Shown in pieces: positions 52,648-60,606 of a DNA stretch of 64,000 nucleotides; position 1 is the stretch's first letter; the number at the start of each line of letters is the position of its first letter. The stretch lies in contig NZ_OW711693.1 in the NCBI RefSeq assembly GCF_940670685.1, positions 2,108,001 through 2,172,000 of the forward strand, read 5' to 3'. Origin of the DNA: Anaeropeptidivorans aminofermentans. Its GTDB lineage: Bacteria; Bacillota; Clostridia; Lachnospirales; UBA5962. The translations under genes and the position numbers were made by a program. The notes below the pieces were generated by a model that was given only the letters and a program-made list of their open reading frames with translations, was not told where the DNA came from and ran no database searches.

Positions 52648-54849
52648 ATGAAAAAAACAAAGTGGCTTGCCTTAGCCCTTCTTTTATCTTTCATTATAAC
52701 AGGAACAGCTCCTGCTGAGGCGGCAGAAGAAACAGAACTTATTATGCTTGCAGGAAGTTCAAAAGCAATGTTAAATTCCAAAGAAATAAATATAAGTGAT
52801 GAAAAATTATGGCTTACCCCTGATATTTATGATGACAGAGCTTATGTACCAAAAGATTTTGCAGAGAAAAACCTTAAGATTTCTATCGATAAAAAAGTAA
52901 AATCCATTACTTCAGAAGAAGGAATGGAATATGTTTCAGTAAGAGACATTGCCGATAATTATAATTTTAAAATTTTCTATAACAACGGCGTCATAGTGAT
53001 TACCAATAAATCAGGCGCAAAAGCTCCTTCTGAAACATCTGTATCTGCTTATAAGAAGCAGCTCTCTACTTTGCCTAAGGTAGGTACAAGTGAAAAGCTT
53101 GTTTCTCTCTTGGGAAAAAATGAAAATGATATTATGTACAAAATGCCCCAAGCACTTTTAGGCAGAGAAGAAAGCGGAACCGCAAACTCCGCCCCTGCAA
53201 AGGAGATGCAGGCAGCAGATACGCAAGCAAAAAGCGACCATTCCACCACCAATGTACAGGTTGAAGGTGTGGACGAGGGCGACATTATTAAGACCGATGG
53301 AAATTATATTTATTTCGGCTCTCAAAACAAAATAAATATAGTTAAAGCACAGCCAGCCGACAAAATGGAAGTTATGGCAAAGCTTTCCTATGCTGATGAG
53401 GACTATATCAATGAAATGTTTATAAACGGCAATCAGCTTATCGTAATAACATCTTCTTACGAGATGCCTAAAATAGAGGCGCCTGAAATAACAAATGATA
53501 ATGTTTCACAGAAATTGCTTATTCTGGATAGATATATAGGAAAGCAGATTGTAAAGGTTTATGTATATGACCTTTCCAATATAAAGGCGCCTAAATTAGT
53601 AAAATCAACAGAAATGGAAGGTAATTTCTTAACTGCAAGAAAAACGGGAGACAATCTCTATTTCATGGTTCAAAATTATTTATACTATAATAGAGACAGC
53701 GGAAACTATCCCCTTCCTGTACTCCGTGATGCCATATCGGGAAAAGAAGCTGCCGTAAGCTATGGCGCAATCTCTTATTTTCCTGAGGCAATCAGCAGCC
53801 AGATGACAAATATTATCGGCATAAACCTTAAAAATATAAATGCGGCGCCTTTCATGGAATCTTATCTTGGCGGCGGAGAAAATATCTATATGTCAACAGA
53901 AAACCTTTATATTGCAACCACCAGCTATGCCTTTAATTATAATAACAGCGCTCCTTATTATCATACAAACGTATATAAATTTGCTCTCGGAGAAAACTCC
54001 ATTCAATATAAAAACAAAGGCAGAGTTGAAGGCAGTATATTAAATCAGTTTTCGATGGATGAAAATGACGGTTTTTTCAGAATAGCAACAACAAGCCGTC
54101 TTGGAAACGGCGGAAGCACAAACAGTCTTTTCGTATTAGATAAGAATATGGACACGCATGGAAAGGTTAAGAATATAGCTCCCGGAGAACAGATTTATTC
54201 CGTAAGATTTATGGGTGACAAGGCTTATATGGTAACTTTTGAAGTAACGGACCCTCTTTTTGTCATAGACCTTAAAGACCCCGCAGAGCCTGCAATCTTA
54301 GGCCAGCTTAAAATCCCTGGCTATAGCAATTATCTTCATCCTTATGATGAAAACCATTTAATCGGCTTTGGCATAGATACTTTCGAAAAAGACGGAAGAG
54401 CTTATAATAAGGGAATGAAAATCTCTATGTTCGATGTTTCAGACCTGAAAAACCCCAAAGAAAAATTTGTCACGGTAATCGGAGACAGGGGAACTTCGTC
54501 AGAGCTTTTAAATAACCATAAAGCCCTTCTTTTTGACAAAGAAAAGAATATCATGGCGTTTCCTATTGAGGTTCGCACAATAAATTCAAATTCCAAGGAT
54601 GACTTATTCTCCTACGGAGATTTCAAATTTCAAGGCGCATACGTTTATAGTATCGATATGGAAAAAGGCTTTAACTTAAGAGAAACCATAACCCACCAGA
54701 AAGACAGCTCTGAAATTTATGATTATGATACCTATGTTCAAAGGATTATATATATAGGAGATTATTTATACACTGTTTCCAACGGAAGGATTATGGCAAC
54801 AAGCCTTAAAGACATGAAAGCAACAGGAAGCGTAGAACTTAAATCATGA
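52648..54849 (+). CDS. Secreted beta-propeller domain protein
   Basis: A 733-residue exported protein. Residues 1-26 are a signal peptide (basic start, LALALLLSFIITGTAPAEA). Residues 40-125 resemble the copper-amine-oxidase-like N-terminal stalk common in Clostridial wall proteins (NSKEINISDEKLWLTPDI, AYVPKDFAEK, YVSVRDIADNY, GVIVITNK). A linker rich in Ala/Ser/Gln is followed by a beta-propeller domain (PF09826 type) opened by VEGVDEGDIIKTDGNYIYF. No catalytic motif or anchor is seen. The start ATG follows AAAGGAGG. Function is unknown; a protein- or ligand-binding role at the cell surface is a guess. Confidence 0.88.
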   Translation: MKKTKWLALALLLSFIITGTAPAEAAEETELIMLAGSSKAMLNSKEINISDEKLWLTPDIYDDRAYVPKDFAEKNLKISIDKKVKSITSEEGMEYVSVRDIADNYNFKIFYNNGVIVITNKSGAKAPSETSVSAYKKQLSTLPKVGTSEKLVSLLGKNENDIMYKMPQALLGREESGTANSAPAKEMQAADTQAKSDHSTTNVQVEGVDEGDIIKTDGNYIYFGSQNKINIVKAQPADKMEVMAKLSYADEDYINEMFINGNQLIVITSSYEMPKIEAPEITNDNVSQKLLILDRYIGKQIVKVYVYDLSNIKAPKLVKSTEMEGNFLTARKTGDNLYFMVQNYLYYNRDSGNYPLPVLRDAISGKEAAVSYGAISYFPEAISSQMTNIIGINLKNINAAPFMESYLGGGENIYMSTENLYIATTSYAFNYNNSAPYYHTNVYKFALGENSIQYKNKGRVEGSILNQFSMDENDGFFRIATTSRLGNGGSTNSLFVLDKNMDTHGKVKNIAPGEQIYSVRFMGDKAYMVTFEVTDPLFVIDLKDPAEPAILGQLKIPGYSNYLHPYDENHLIGFGIDTFEKDGRAYNKGMKISMFDVSDLKNPKEKFVTVIGDRGTSSELLNNHKALLFDKEKNIMAFPIEVRTINSNSKDDLFSYGDFKFQGAYVYSIDMEKGFNLRETITHQKDSSEIYDYDTYVQRIIYIGDYLYTVSNGRIMATSLKDMKATGSVELKS

Positions 54850-54991
54850 CCACCCTTAAAAGGGTGGTTTGAGCTAGGCCTGTAAGGCCTTGTTACCGGC
54901 CAGCATCTCAAGATGCTGGCTTTCACTTAAGTTCAAGCCCCTATGCCCTTGCCTCTTTTGCTTAGCCCTTAAGGGCTATTTGTATTACCAG

Positions 54992-55447
54992 CTAACCCCT
55001 AAAGGGGTCTTCATATTCTTTGACACTCAGCTTATCTAGAGCAATGTCATGTTGCTCTTGTTCTCTGATGTATTTCTGGATGGTAGCTTCGTTCAGTCCT
55101 ACCGTACTGACATAATAGCCAACTGACCAAAAATGCCGATTCCCAAACTTGTACTTCAAATTTGCATGTCGATCGAAAATCATCAGGGCACTTTTCCCTT
55201 TTAGATATCCCATAAAACTTGAAATGCTGATCTTTGGTGGAATGCTCACTAACATATGCACATGATCTGGCATCAGGTGACCTTCGATCAGTTCTACGCC
55301 TTTGTAGCCGCATAACTCTCGAAGAATTTTCCCAATCGACTCTCGATATTGATTGAAGATGATTTTACGTCTATACTTTGGAGTGAACACAATGTGATAT
55401 TTGCACATCCACTTTGTGTGGGACAAACTATTATGTTGGTTTGCCAT
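54992..55447 (-). CDS. tnpA: IS200-family TnpA transposase
   Basis: A 151-residue single-strand DNA transposase of the HUH-Y1 class, full length for the IS200 group. The HUH metal site is H62-V-H64 in PDHVHMLVSIPP, and the catalytic nucleophile is Y126 in TIQKYIREQ. The N-terminal LSHTKWMCKYHIVFTPKYR is the family's recognisable start. It lacks disruptions, so it may be active. Its start codon is immediately preceded by a perfect hairpin that includes the ribosome binding site. Confidence 0.95.
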   Translation of the reverse strand: MANQHNSLSHTKWMCKYHIVFTPKYRRKIIFNQYRESIGKILRELCGYKGVELIEGHLMPDHVHMLVSIPPKISISSFMGYLKGKSALMIFDRHANLKYKFGNRHFWSVGYYVSTVGLNEATIQKYIREQEQHDIALDKLSVKEYEDPFRG

Positions 55448-55448
55448 T

Positions 55449-55510
55449 GAAACACCTTTCCTTTCTGCATAGTGGCTTGAACACTCACTATTCTATTGGA
55501 AAGGTGTTTC
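55449..55510 (-). promoter_or_regulatory. tnpA leader hairpin masking the ribosome binding site
   Basis: In the tnpA message, GAAACACCTTTCC (55498-55510) pairs perfectly over 13 bp with GGAAAGGTGTTTC (55449-55461), which contains the GGAAAGG ribosome binding site and ends two bases before the ATG. IS200 of enterobacteria is known to reduce translation by such a 5' stem; here this is read directly from sequence. Confidence 0.8.
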
Positions 55511-55604
55511 TTGTGGTAGAACCTTTTGGTCCTCTACCCGTATAGCGGGTAGTTTTTTGTTTCGCACGCTATGCGAGCTCAACTGGCTTAAGCCATAAAA
55601 TAAT

Positions 55605-55636
55605 AAAAAAGCGGAGGAAATTTCCTCCGCTTTTTT
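55605..55636. terminator. Bidirectional terminator downstream of trhP
   Basis: AAAAAAGCGGAGGAAA pairs perfectly with TTTCCTCCGCTTTTTT. The poly-A and poly-T flanks make it functional in either direction. It lies between the IS and the repeats that follow trhP. Confidence 0.88.
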
Positions 55637-55641
55637 ATAGT

Positions 55642-55771
55642 TATAGTAAATTTAAAATCAAACAGTAATAAAAATCGTATATTTTAAATGGCTTAAACAT
55701 AGGGGTTTTATATGTTTAAGCCGTTTATGAAAAATAGATTTTTATTGCATCCTTCAGTGAAATTTACTATA
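55642..55771 (+). repeat. Family 3 palindromic repeat
   Basis: A 130 bp copy from TATAGTAAATTTAAAATC to GAAATTTACTATA, with the inner palindrome GGCTTAAACATA...TATGTTTAAGCC. Its ends are identical to family 1 ends, the clearest link between the two families. Confidence 0.8.
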
Positions 55772-55869
55772 AATTCAAATGAAATAACAGCATAGTCAAT
55801 TTATTTTTACATTATTTTATATCCTCTAAAGCTAAACACTTACAGCAGTATTAAAGCAAATTGACTATA
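55771..55869 (-). repeat. Family 2 repeat, abutting the family 3 copy
   Basis: A reverse-oriented family 2 copy, ending AAAGCAAATTGACTATA, begins where the family 3 copy ends. The bases after it (to 55957) hold only a weak hairpin near 55900-55930 (TATAGGCTTGC...GCAAACCTATA) that may end the trhP transcript. Confidence 0.6.
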
Positions 55870-55957
55870 TACTCATACAAAAAGGTGCGAGCTTAGAGAG
55901 TATCGGTATAGGCTTGCTTTGCAAACCTATATCTTGTCCCTTATTTTCAATGAGTTC

Positions 55958-57205
55958 TTAGCTCTCAGTTGCCTTTCTGAGCATACTGAATTTTTCAACT
56001 TTATGATCAAGCTTTATTTTTAGCTTTTGTTTTGGATGGGGAGCTTCTTTAAGAGGCTCTCCTTCTTCATTATAAATTTCTGTTATTTTCTGTTTGAAAT
56101 TTTCTCCCTTGGGATTAAATATTTCCACTTCGTCGCCTACGGAGAATTTGTTCCTCTGTTCGCCGTAAGCAAGGCCTGTCTCCTTATCAAATTCCTCTAT
56201 AAGAGCAACAAAATCATAATTTCTTATATAGGAGTTATTTGTATATATCTGCTCTGCTGCTCCTGGTTTATTAAAATAAAAGCCTGTAGTAAAATCCCTA
56301 TGGCTTGATTTTTCAAGCTCTCTAAGATAATAAGGCTTTTTAGCCAGATATTTCTCCTTGTCCTCAAAATAATCGTCTATGGCTTCCCTATAAGCTTTTG
56401 TAACAGCGGCAACATAATAAGAAGTTTTCATGCGGCCTTCTATTTTAAAGCTTCTTATACCCGATTCTACAAGCTCAGGAATATGGCCTATCATGCATAA
56501 ATCCTTTGAATTGTAGATATAAGTTCCTCTTTCATCTTCATAAACAGGCATGTATTCCCCTGGTCGCTTTTCTTCCATAAGATAATACTGCCATCTGCAT
56601 GGGTGAGCACATTCTCCTCTGTTGGAATCTCTGCCTGTCATATAATTGCTTAAAAGGCATCTTCCTGAATAGGAAATGCACATTGCGCCGTGAACAAATG
56701 CTTCCAGCTCAAAATCCTTATCTATTTTATTCATTTTGCTGTGAATAGAATTTATTTCATCAAAAGAAAGCTCTCTTGCGAGAACAACTCTTTGGGCCCC
56801 TAAATTCTTCCAGAAAAGAGCCGTTTGAAAATTCGTATTATTAGACTGGGTACTGATGTGTATGTCCATATCCGGCACAGCGTTTCTGGCAATGGAAAAT
56901 AGGCCTGGGTCGGATATTATAAGGGCATCTACCCCCATTTGATAGAGTTCCTTGAAATATTCGGCTGCCCCTTCAAAATCTTCTTCATGGGCAAATATAT
57001 TTGCCGTTATATAGATCTTTGCATTATGTTTATGAGCAAACGCGATTCCCTCAGCCATTTCATTCATATCAAAGTTTTTCGCCTTCGCTCTAAGGCCAAG
57101 ACTTTTTCCGCCCATGTAAACGGCATCTGCGCCGTAGGTAATGGCTATTTTGAGCTTTTCCAAATCTCCTGCGGGAGAAAGCAACTCAATTTTTTTATTC
57201 ATCAT
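55958..57205 (-). CDS. trhP: U32-family tRNA 5-hydroxyuridine synthase TrhP
   Basis: A 415-residue U32 peptidase-family protein. Its B. subtilis relatives, encoded by yrrN/yrrO and now called TrhP1/2, are required for prephenate-dependent 5-hydroxyuridine at tRNA position 34. The N-terminal part has LSPAGDLEKLKIAITYGADAVY, and the signature with the family's cysteines reads EAFVHGAMCISYSGRC, then GECAHPCRW. The start overlaps the end of trmR by 11 bp. The order mltG-trmR-trhP equals B. subtilis yrrL-yrrM-yrrN, which makes this assignment stronger than similarity to 'collagenase' would. Confidence 0.9.
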   Translation of the reverse strand: MMNKKIELLSPAGDLEKLKIAITYGADAVYMGGKSLGLRAKAKNFDMNEMAEGIAFAHKHNAKIYITANIFAHEEDFEGAAEYFKELYQMGVDALIISDPGLFSIARNAVPDMDIHISTQSNNTNFQTALFWKNLGAQRVVLARELSFDEINSIHSKMNKIDKDFELEAFVHGAMCISYSGRCLLSNYMTGRDSNRGECAHPCRWQYYLMEEKRPGEYMPVYEDERGTYIYNSKDLCMIGHIPELVESGIRSFKIEGRMKTSYYVAAVTKAYREAIDDYFEDKEKYLAKKPYYLRELEKSSHRDFTTGFYFNKPGAAEQIYTNNSYIRNYDFVALIEEFDKETGLAYGEQRNKFSVGDEVEIFNPKGENFKQKITEIYNEEGEPLKEAPHPKQKLKIKLDHKVEKFSMLRKATES

Positions 57206-57878
57206 AATCCAGCTCCTTAAGAATTACTTCGTCTGCCGTTTTAGTAGAAAGAAGCAGACCGTCATCAACAGGTATGATAGTGCTTACAAGGCCTTCCGAA
57301 TTAAGGGCTGAATATAGAAAGCGCCGCATTCTGGTATAGGTCGTTCTCTGCCGCCTTGGAATATCCTGTCTTTCCATGGCTATATATCCGTTTTGAAATA
57401 TATCGTCGGCAATTAAAGCTCCGCCTTTATTAAGCATTCTTACGCAATGGGGAAGAAATTGAATATACTGCCCTTTTGCAGCATCCATAAAAATAAGATC
57501 AAATTTTTCATCCATTTCAGAAAGAATTTCAAGGGCATCCCCTTCCAGAAGGGTAATCTTTTTCTCAAGCTCCATCTCCTTAAAGGTTTGCTTTGCCCTG
57601 TCTATCATAATATCATATCTGTCTATTGTGGTTATATGCCCCCCGCCTGCCATAAATTCCGACATAAGGCTTGCAGAAAACCCGATACAGCAGCCTATTT
57701 CAAGAATTTTTTCAGGCCTTTTCAAAGCGATTATAGTAGCTAAAAATCTTGCCGTGGCATTTTTTATAACAGGGAACCCCTCTGTATAGGCTGTTTCCTG
57801 AAGCTCTCCAAGCCTTCCTGTAAAGGGGTTTAAAATGCTGTTTATATAGTTTTCAAAGTCTCTGTCTATTACGCTCAT
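57195..57878 (-). CDS. trmR: tRNA 5-hydroxyuridine methyltransferase TrmR
   Basis: A 227-residue SAM-dependent O-methyltransferase of the YrrM family. In B. subtilis it converts ho5U34 to mo5U34 in tRNAs for NYN-type codons. Motif I is LEIGCCIGFSASLM, motif II LLEGDALEIL, and FDLIFMDAAKGQY carries the metal-binding Asp of the catechol-O-methyltransferase fold. It is 12 bp downstream of mltG and overlaps trhP by 11 bp. The latter's proposed product is its substrate, so the operon encodes two consecutive steps. Confidence 0.92.
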   Translation of the reverse strand: MSVIDRDFENYINSILNPFTGRLGELQETAYTEGFPVIKNATARFLATIIALKRPEKILEIGCCIGFSASLMSEFMAGGGHITTIDRYDIMIDRAKQTFKEMELEKKITLLEGDALEILSEMDEKFDLIFMDAAKGQYIQFLPHCVRMLNKGGALIADDIFQNGYIAMERQDIPRRQRTTYTRMRRFLYSALNSEGLVSTIIPVDDGLLLSTKTADEVILKELDYDE

Positions 57879-57890
57879 TAAGCTTCCATC

Positions 57891-58955
57891 CTAATATTTT
57901 TGATTATAAAGCTGCTTTGCTTCAAGAAATTTATCATAATTATCCGTAAAGAAATGCTCCCCTGTTTCCTCATCCTTTACAACAAAATACATATAGTTTC
58001 CGTTTCCCGGATTCACCGCAGCTTTGATACAGGCTTCTCCGGGGTTTGATATAGGCCCTACAGGAAGACCGGAATTAATATAAGTATTATAAGGAGACTC
58101 CACCTTTAAATCTTCATCGTAAAGCCTGTCTTTCTTTTTATCAAGGGCATAAAGAATCGTAGAACACATCTGAAGATTGGTATTATTTTTAATTCTATTA
58201 AAAATTACCTCGGCTGCTTTTTCCCTTTCGGAATCTACTCTTATTTCTTTTTCTATTATAGAAGCTATGATAACGGTTTCGTCCATAGTAAGGCCCATTT
58301 TCTTAGCCTGCTCATCGTATTTCGAATAAATTTCTTCAAAGCGCATAAGCATTTTATTGATTACGGTTTCAGGGCTTGAGCCCGGAGCTATATAATAAGT
58401 ATCCGGGAATAAATATCCTTCAAGCCTTTTTTCTCTTTCGGGTATTTCCGATATAAAGCTATAATTGTATGTTCCTTCATTGCAGGCCTTCAAAAATTCT
58501 TCTGCTGAAAAAAGCTCTTTGCTTTCAAGATAATCGGCAATATCCTTTAAAGTATAGCCTTCCCTTATGGTTATGATAATGTCCTTGGTGTATACCTTTT
58601 TTTCTCTTAAAGTATTTACAATGCCTGTTGCGTCCATTTCCGTATTGAGAAGGAAGGAGCCCCCGTCAAAATTGCCTTTATTGCCTTTCAAGGTATTTTC
58701 AAGCTCAAATAAGAAGGCAGAATTTATGATTCCTTCGTCCTCTAAAAGCTTAGCAACTTCCGAAAGGGTAGCGCCTTTTTCTATAGTAACGGTAACGTCT
58801 CTTTTAGGAAGCTCTTTCGTGGCATCTTTAGCCAGCTGCTTTCCTGTGTTAAAGGATTTTCCAGCCATAGTATATATAAAATACGCCAGAATCCCCATTA
58901 ACACAATATTAAAAACCATATTTACAAAAAAGCTTAATATTCCTTTATAGTTCAT
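57891..58955 (-). CDS. mltG: Endolytic murein transglycosylase MltG
   Basis: MltG cuts nascent glycan strands at the membrane and limits their length. I chose ATG 58955 (MNYKGILSFFVN) behind AGGTGG; the open frame starts five codons earlier at a GTG. The 354-residue product has one membrane helix (about 9-31), a LysM-like segment (TVTIEKGATLSEVAKLLEDE), and the YceG catalytic domain with the presumed catalytic Glu in VIIASIIEKEI. NNTNLQMCSTILYAL and NPGNGNYMYFV are family hallmarks. It heads the mltG-trmR-trhP operon. Confidence 0.94.
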   Translation of the reverse strand: MNYKGILSFFVNMVFNIVLMGILAYFIYTMAGKSFNTGKQLAKDATKELPKRDVTVTIEKGATLSEVAKLLEDEGIINSAFLFELENTLKGNKGNFDGGSFLLNTEMDATGIVNTLREKKVYTKDIIITIREGYTLKDIADYLESKELFSAEEFLKACNEGTYNYSFISEIPEREKRLEGYLFPDTYYIAPGSSPETVINKMLMRFEEIYSKYDEQAKKMGLTMDETVIIASIIEKEIRVDSEREKAAEVIFNRIKNNTNLQMCSTILYALDKKKDRLYDEDLKVESPYNTYINSGLPVGPISNPGEACIKAAVNPGNGNYMYFVVKDEETGEHFFTDNYDKFLEAKQLYNQKY

Positions 58956-59106
58956 ATAAACCACCTGCACGATTCATAAAATAGATTTAAATCTTAAAAA
59001 TAATAGTAGCATTGCCCTTAAAGCTCTTTATAGCTAACGAAGATAAAAATATGTGTTTACTATAAAAGGACGCTCACGTAAAAATTCATCTGTGAGCCTG
59101 CTTGGT

Positions 59107-59247
59107 ATAATAGTAAATTTAAAATTAAACAATAACAAAACCTTATTATTCACGCGGACTAAAAAATACGCTGTTTCCGAAAGAAATCCGCGTTTTGACG
59201 TCTCTAGTGAATCGGTTTTTGTTACTCTTTATGAGAAATTTACTATA
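59107..59247 (-). repeat. Family 1 palindromic repeat upstream of mltG
   Basis: A 141 bp reverse-oriented copy with TAATAGTAAATTTAAAATT at one end and GAGAAATTTACTATA at the other. GTTTCCGAAAGAAATCCG and GAATCGGTTTTTGTTACTC are retained. Confidence 0.78.
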
Positions 59248-59352
59248 AAAAACACTTTCACAAAATAGCTCTATAATATTATACCTTTACAAGTCTCTTT
59301 ATTCAACACTTAGATTGGAGAAGATTTTTAAACCCCATTAACAAAACGCCTT

Positions 59353-59410
59353 TAAGCAGGCAAAAAAGGCAAATATTCTAATTAGAATCCTTGCCTTTTT
59401 CCCCTGCTTA
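59353..59410 (-). terminator. Long hairpin after the P-loop gene
   Basis: AAGCAGGCAAAAAAGGCAA (59354 on) pairs imperfectly with TTGCCTTTTTCCCCTGCTT around a central ATTCTAATTAGAAT palindrome. On the minus strand a T-rich stretch lies within the descending arm. A second, GC-rich stem (AGGGGCTGCA-TAAA-TGCAGCCCCT, 59431-59456) lies between it and the stop codon. Confidence 0.6.
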
Positions 59411-59469
59411 TGTTCCTTAATTCTACAACATAGGGGCTGCATAAATGCAGCCCCTTATAGGAGAGTTTA

Positions 59470-59883
59470 TCATATCATAAGAGCCTTAACTTCTTCAGGA
59501 AGCTCTTCAGGAACACAGTTCATACTAATGATAAAGTTAACAGAATTAGTCCCGGACAGGACATCAAGCTTTTTAACAAGCTTAACGAGGTCTTCGTTAT
59601 CCATCTTTCCAATAATATTTGTAAGCCCATCAACAAAAATATCGGTTATATCACTGTTCTGAGACAGTATACCGTATACGAAGCCTACAAATTCTCTGTA
59701 ATTGAATAAGTCAAAGCTTCCAGTCTCAACAAAGCGTATATCGTAATGAAGATCATAGATGTGCCTGCTGTCATCATCTATAAATACTACATGCCCGTCT
59801 GTTGTCTTACCTGCTTCGTTGGCCATCTCAATAAGCCTTTTTGTCTTGCCTTCGCCCTTCCTGCCGGTGATAAACTGTATCAT
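59470..59883 (-). CDS. Small P-loop ATPase-like protein
   Basis: A 137-residue protein with Walker A GRKGEGKT at residues 7-14 and a likely Walker B in DITDIFVDGLTNII (hydrophobic strand plus Asp). The lack of further domains resembles short proteins in Clostridia annotated as ATP-binding or PilT-like. There is no pilus gene nearby. The start ATG follows AAGGAGGAGAT. It has a 720 bp upstream spacer of its own and two terminator-like stems downstream, so it seems monocistronic. Its function is not known. Confidence 0.72.
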   Translation of the reverse strand: MIQFITGRKGEGKTKRLIEMANEAGKTTDGHVVFIDDDSRHIYDLHYDIRFVETGSFDLFNYREFVGFVYGILSQNSDITDIFVDGLTNIIGKMDNEDLVKLVKKLDVLSGTNSVNFIISMNCVPEELPEEVKALMI

Positions 59884-60606
59884 GGTAATCTCCTCCTTAA
59901 AAGTAAGTTCAGTTTAAGCTAAAGCTAAAACCTTTTAAGTATTGCTTTATATAGCAATAAAATTTACAAACAAAGTCAAAAGTTTTAAAAGTATAAAATT
60001 AAGTAAATATTCTGTTATAAAAGGGATAAGCTTTTTTACAAGAAAAACAAGATGAAATTAAGGCCCCTCACCTCCTTAACTATGCAAAACATAAAAAGTC
60101 AAGTAAATTCGAAGCATAATAAACAAAATTCTTTTATACTTATTCATATTATACTACATATTCTATAATAAAACCACATGAAAAATTACTTAATTTTATT
60201 TTTCAAATATATTTTAAAATCTTAACTATTGTGTTGAATTTTTACAGTTTATTAGGTGAAAATGCACTAATTTATATGAAGCAAACCTATTCTTAACAGA
60301 CTTATCTTTAAATTTACCTTATATACCTTACAGAATACTATTTTTTAAACATTACCTCTTATTTTATAGTCTTCATTATATTAAATTAAAATATATTCCT
60401 AAATGCATATTTTGTGTTATAATTAAAATCCTTTTGTTCTGAAACATTTCCATTCTTGAATTTATCTTTTATCTCGTATATCATAATATGGTATATTTTG
60501 TAAGGCAATAATTTTTCTTGTATCTTAAGTTATGGTATACTATAGACAAACCAGTTACATATTAAATAAAACCATTCCTTTGTATTAAATACTGATAGGT
60601 GATATA
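59884..60606. other. Long AT-rich spacer before parE-like gene
   Basis: No protein gene or RNA family is recognised. On the minus strand at 60068-60078 there is a strong AAGGAGGTGAG not followed by a suitable start; an overlapping 18-codon ORF (60036-60092) contains it. The spacer is free of the palindromic repeats that fill other long spacers. Confidence 0.5.

Larger units (their letters stand above)
54850..55590 (-). mobile_element. IS200/IS605-type insertion sequence
   Basis: A transposon of about 700 bp with a single tyrosine transposase (tnpA) and no tnpB. The 3' side (54850-54991) contains several small palindromes such as CCACCCTTAAAAGGGTGG and GCCAGCATCTCAAGATGCTGGC, cut here at CCAGCATC...GATGCTGG, of the kind recognised by TnpA. 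The 5' side (55530-55590) has CTACCCGTATAGCGGGTAG. Exact ends are uncertain because IS200-family elements have no terminal inverted repeats or target duplications. It lies just after the beta-propeller gene stop codon. Confidence 0.7.

Noticed and set aside
54850-55000. A dedicated terminator of the beta-propeller gene
   Set aside because: Many small palindromes lie here, none with a good T tract, and several are likely ends of the IS200 element, so I did not call one as a terminator.
56027-57220. U32 protein as a collagenase-like secreted protease
   Set aside because: It has no signal peptide, and synteny with mltG-trmR points to tRNA modification.
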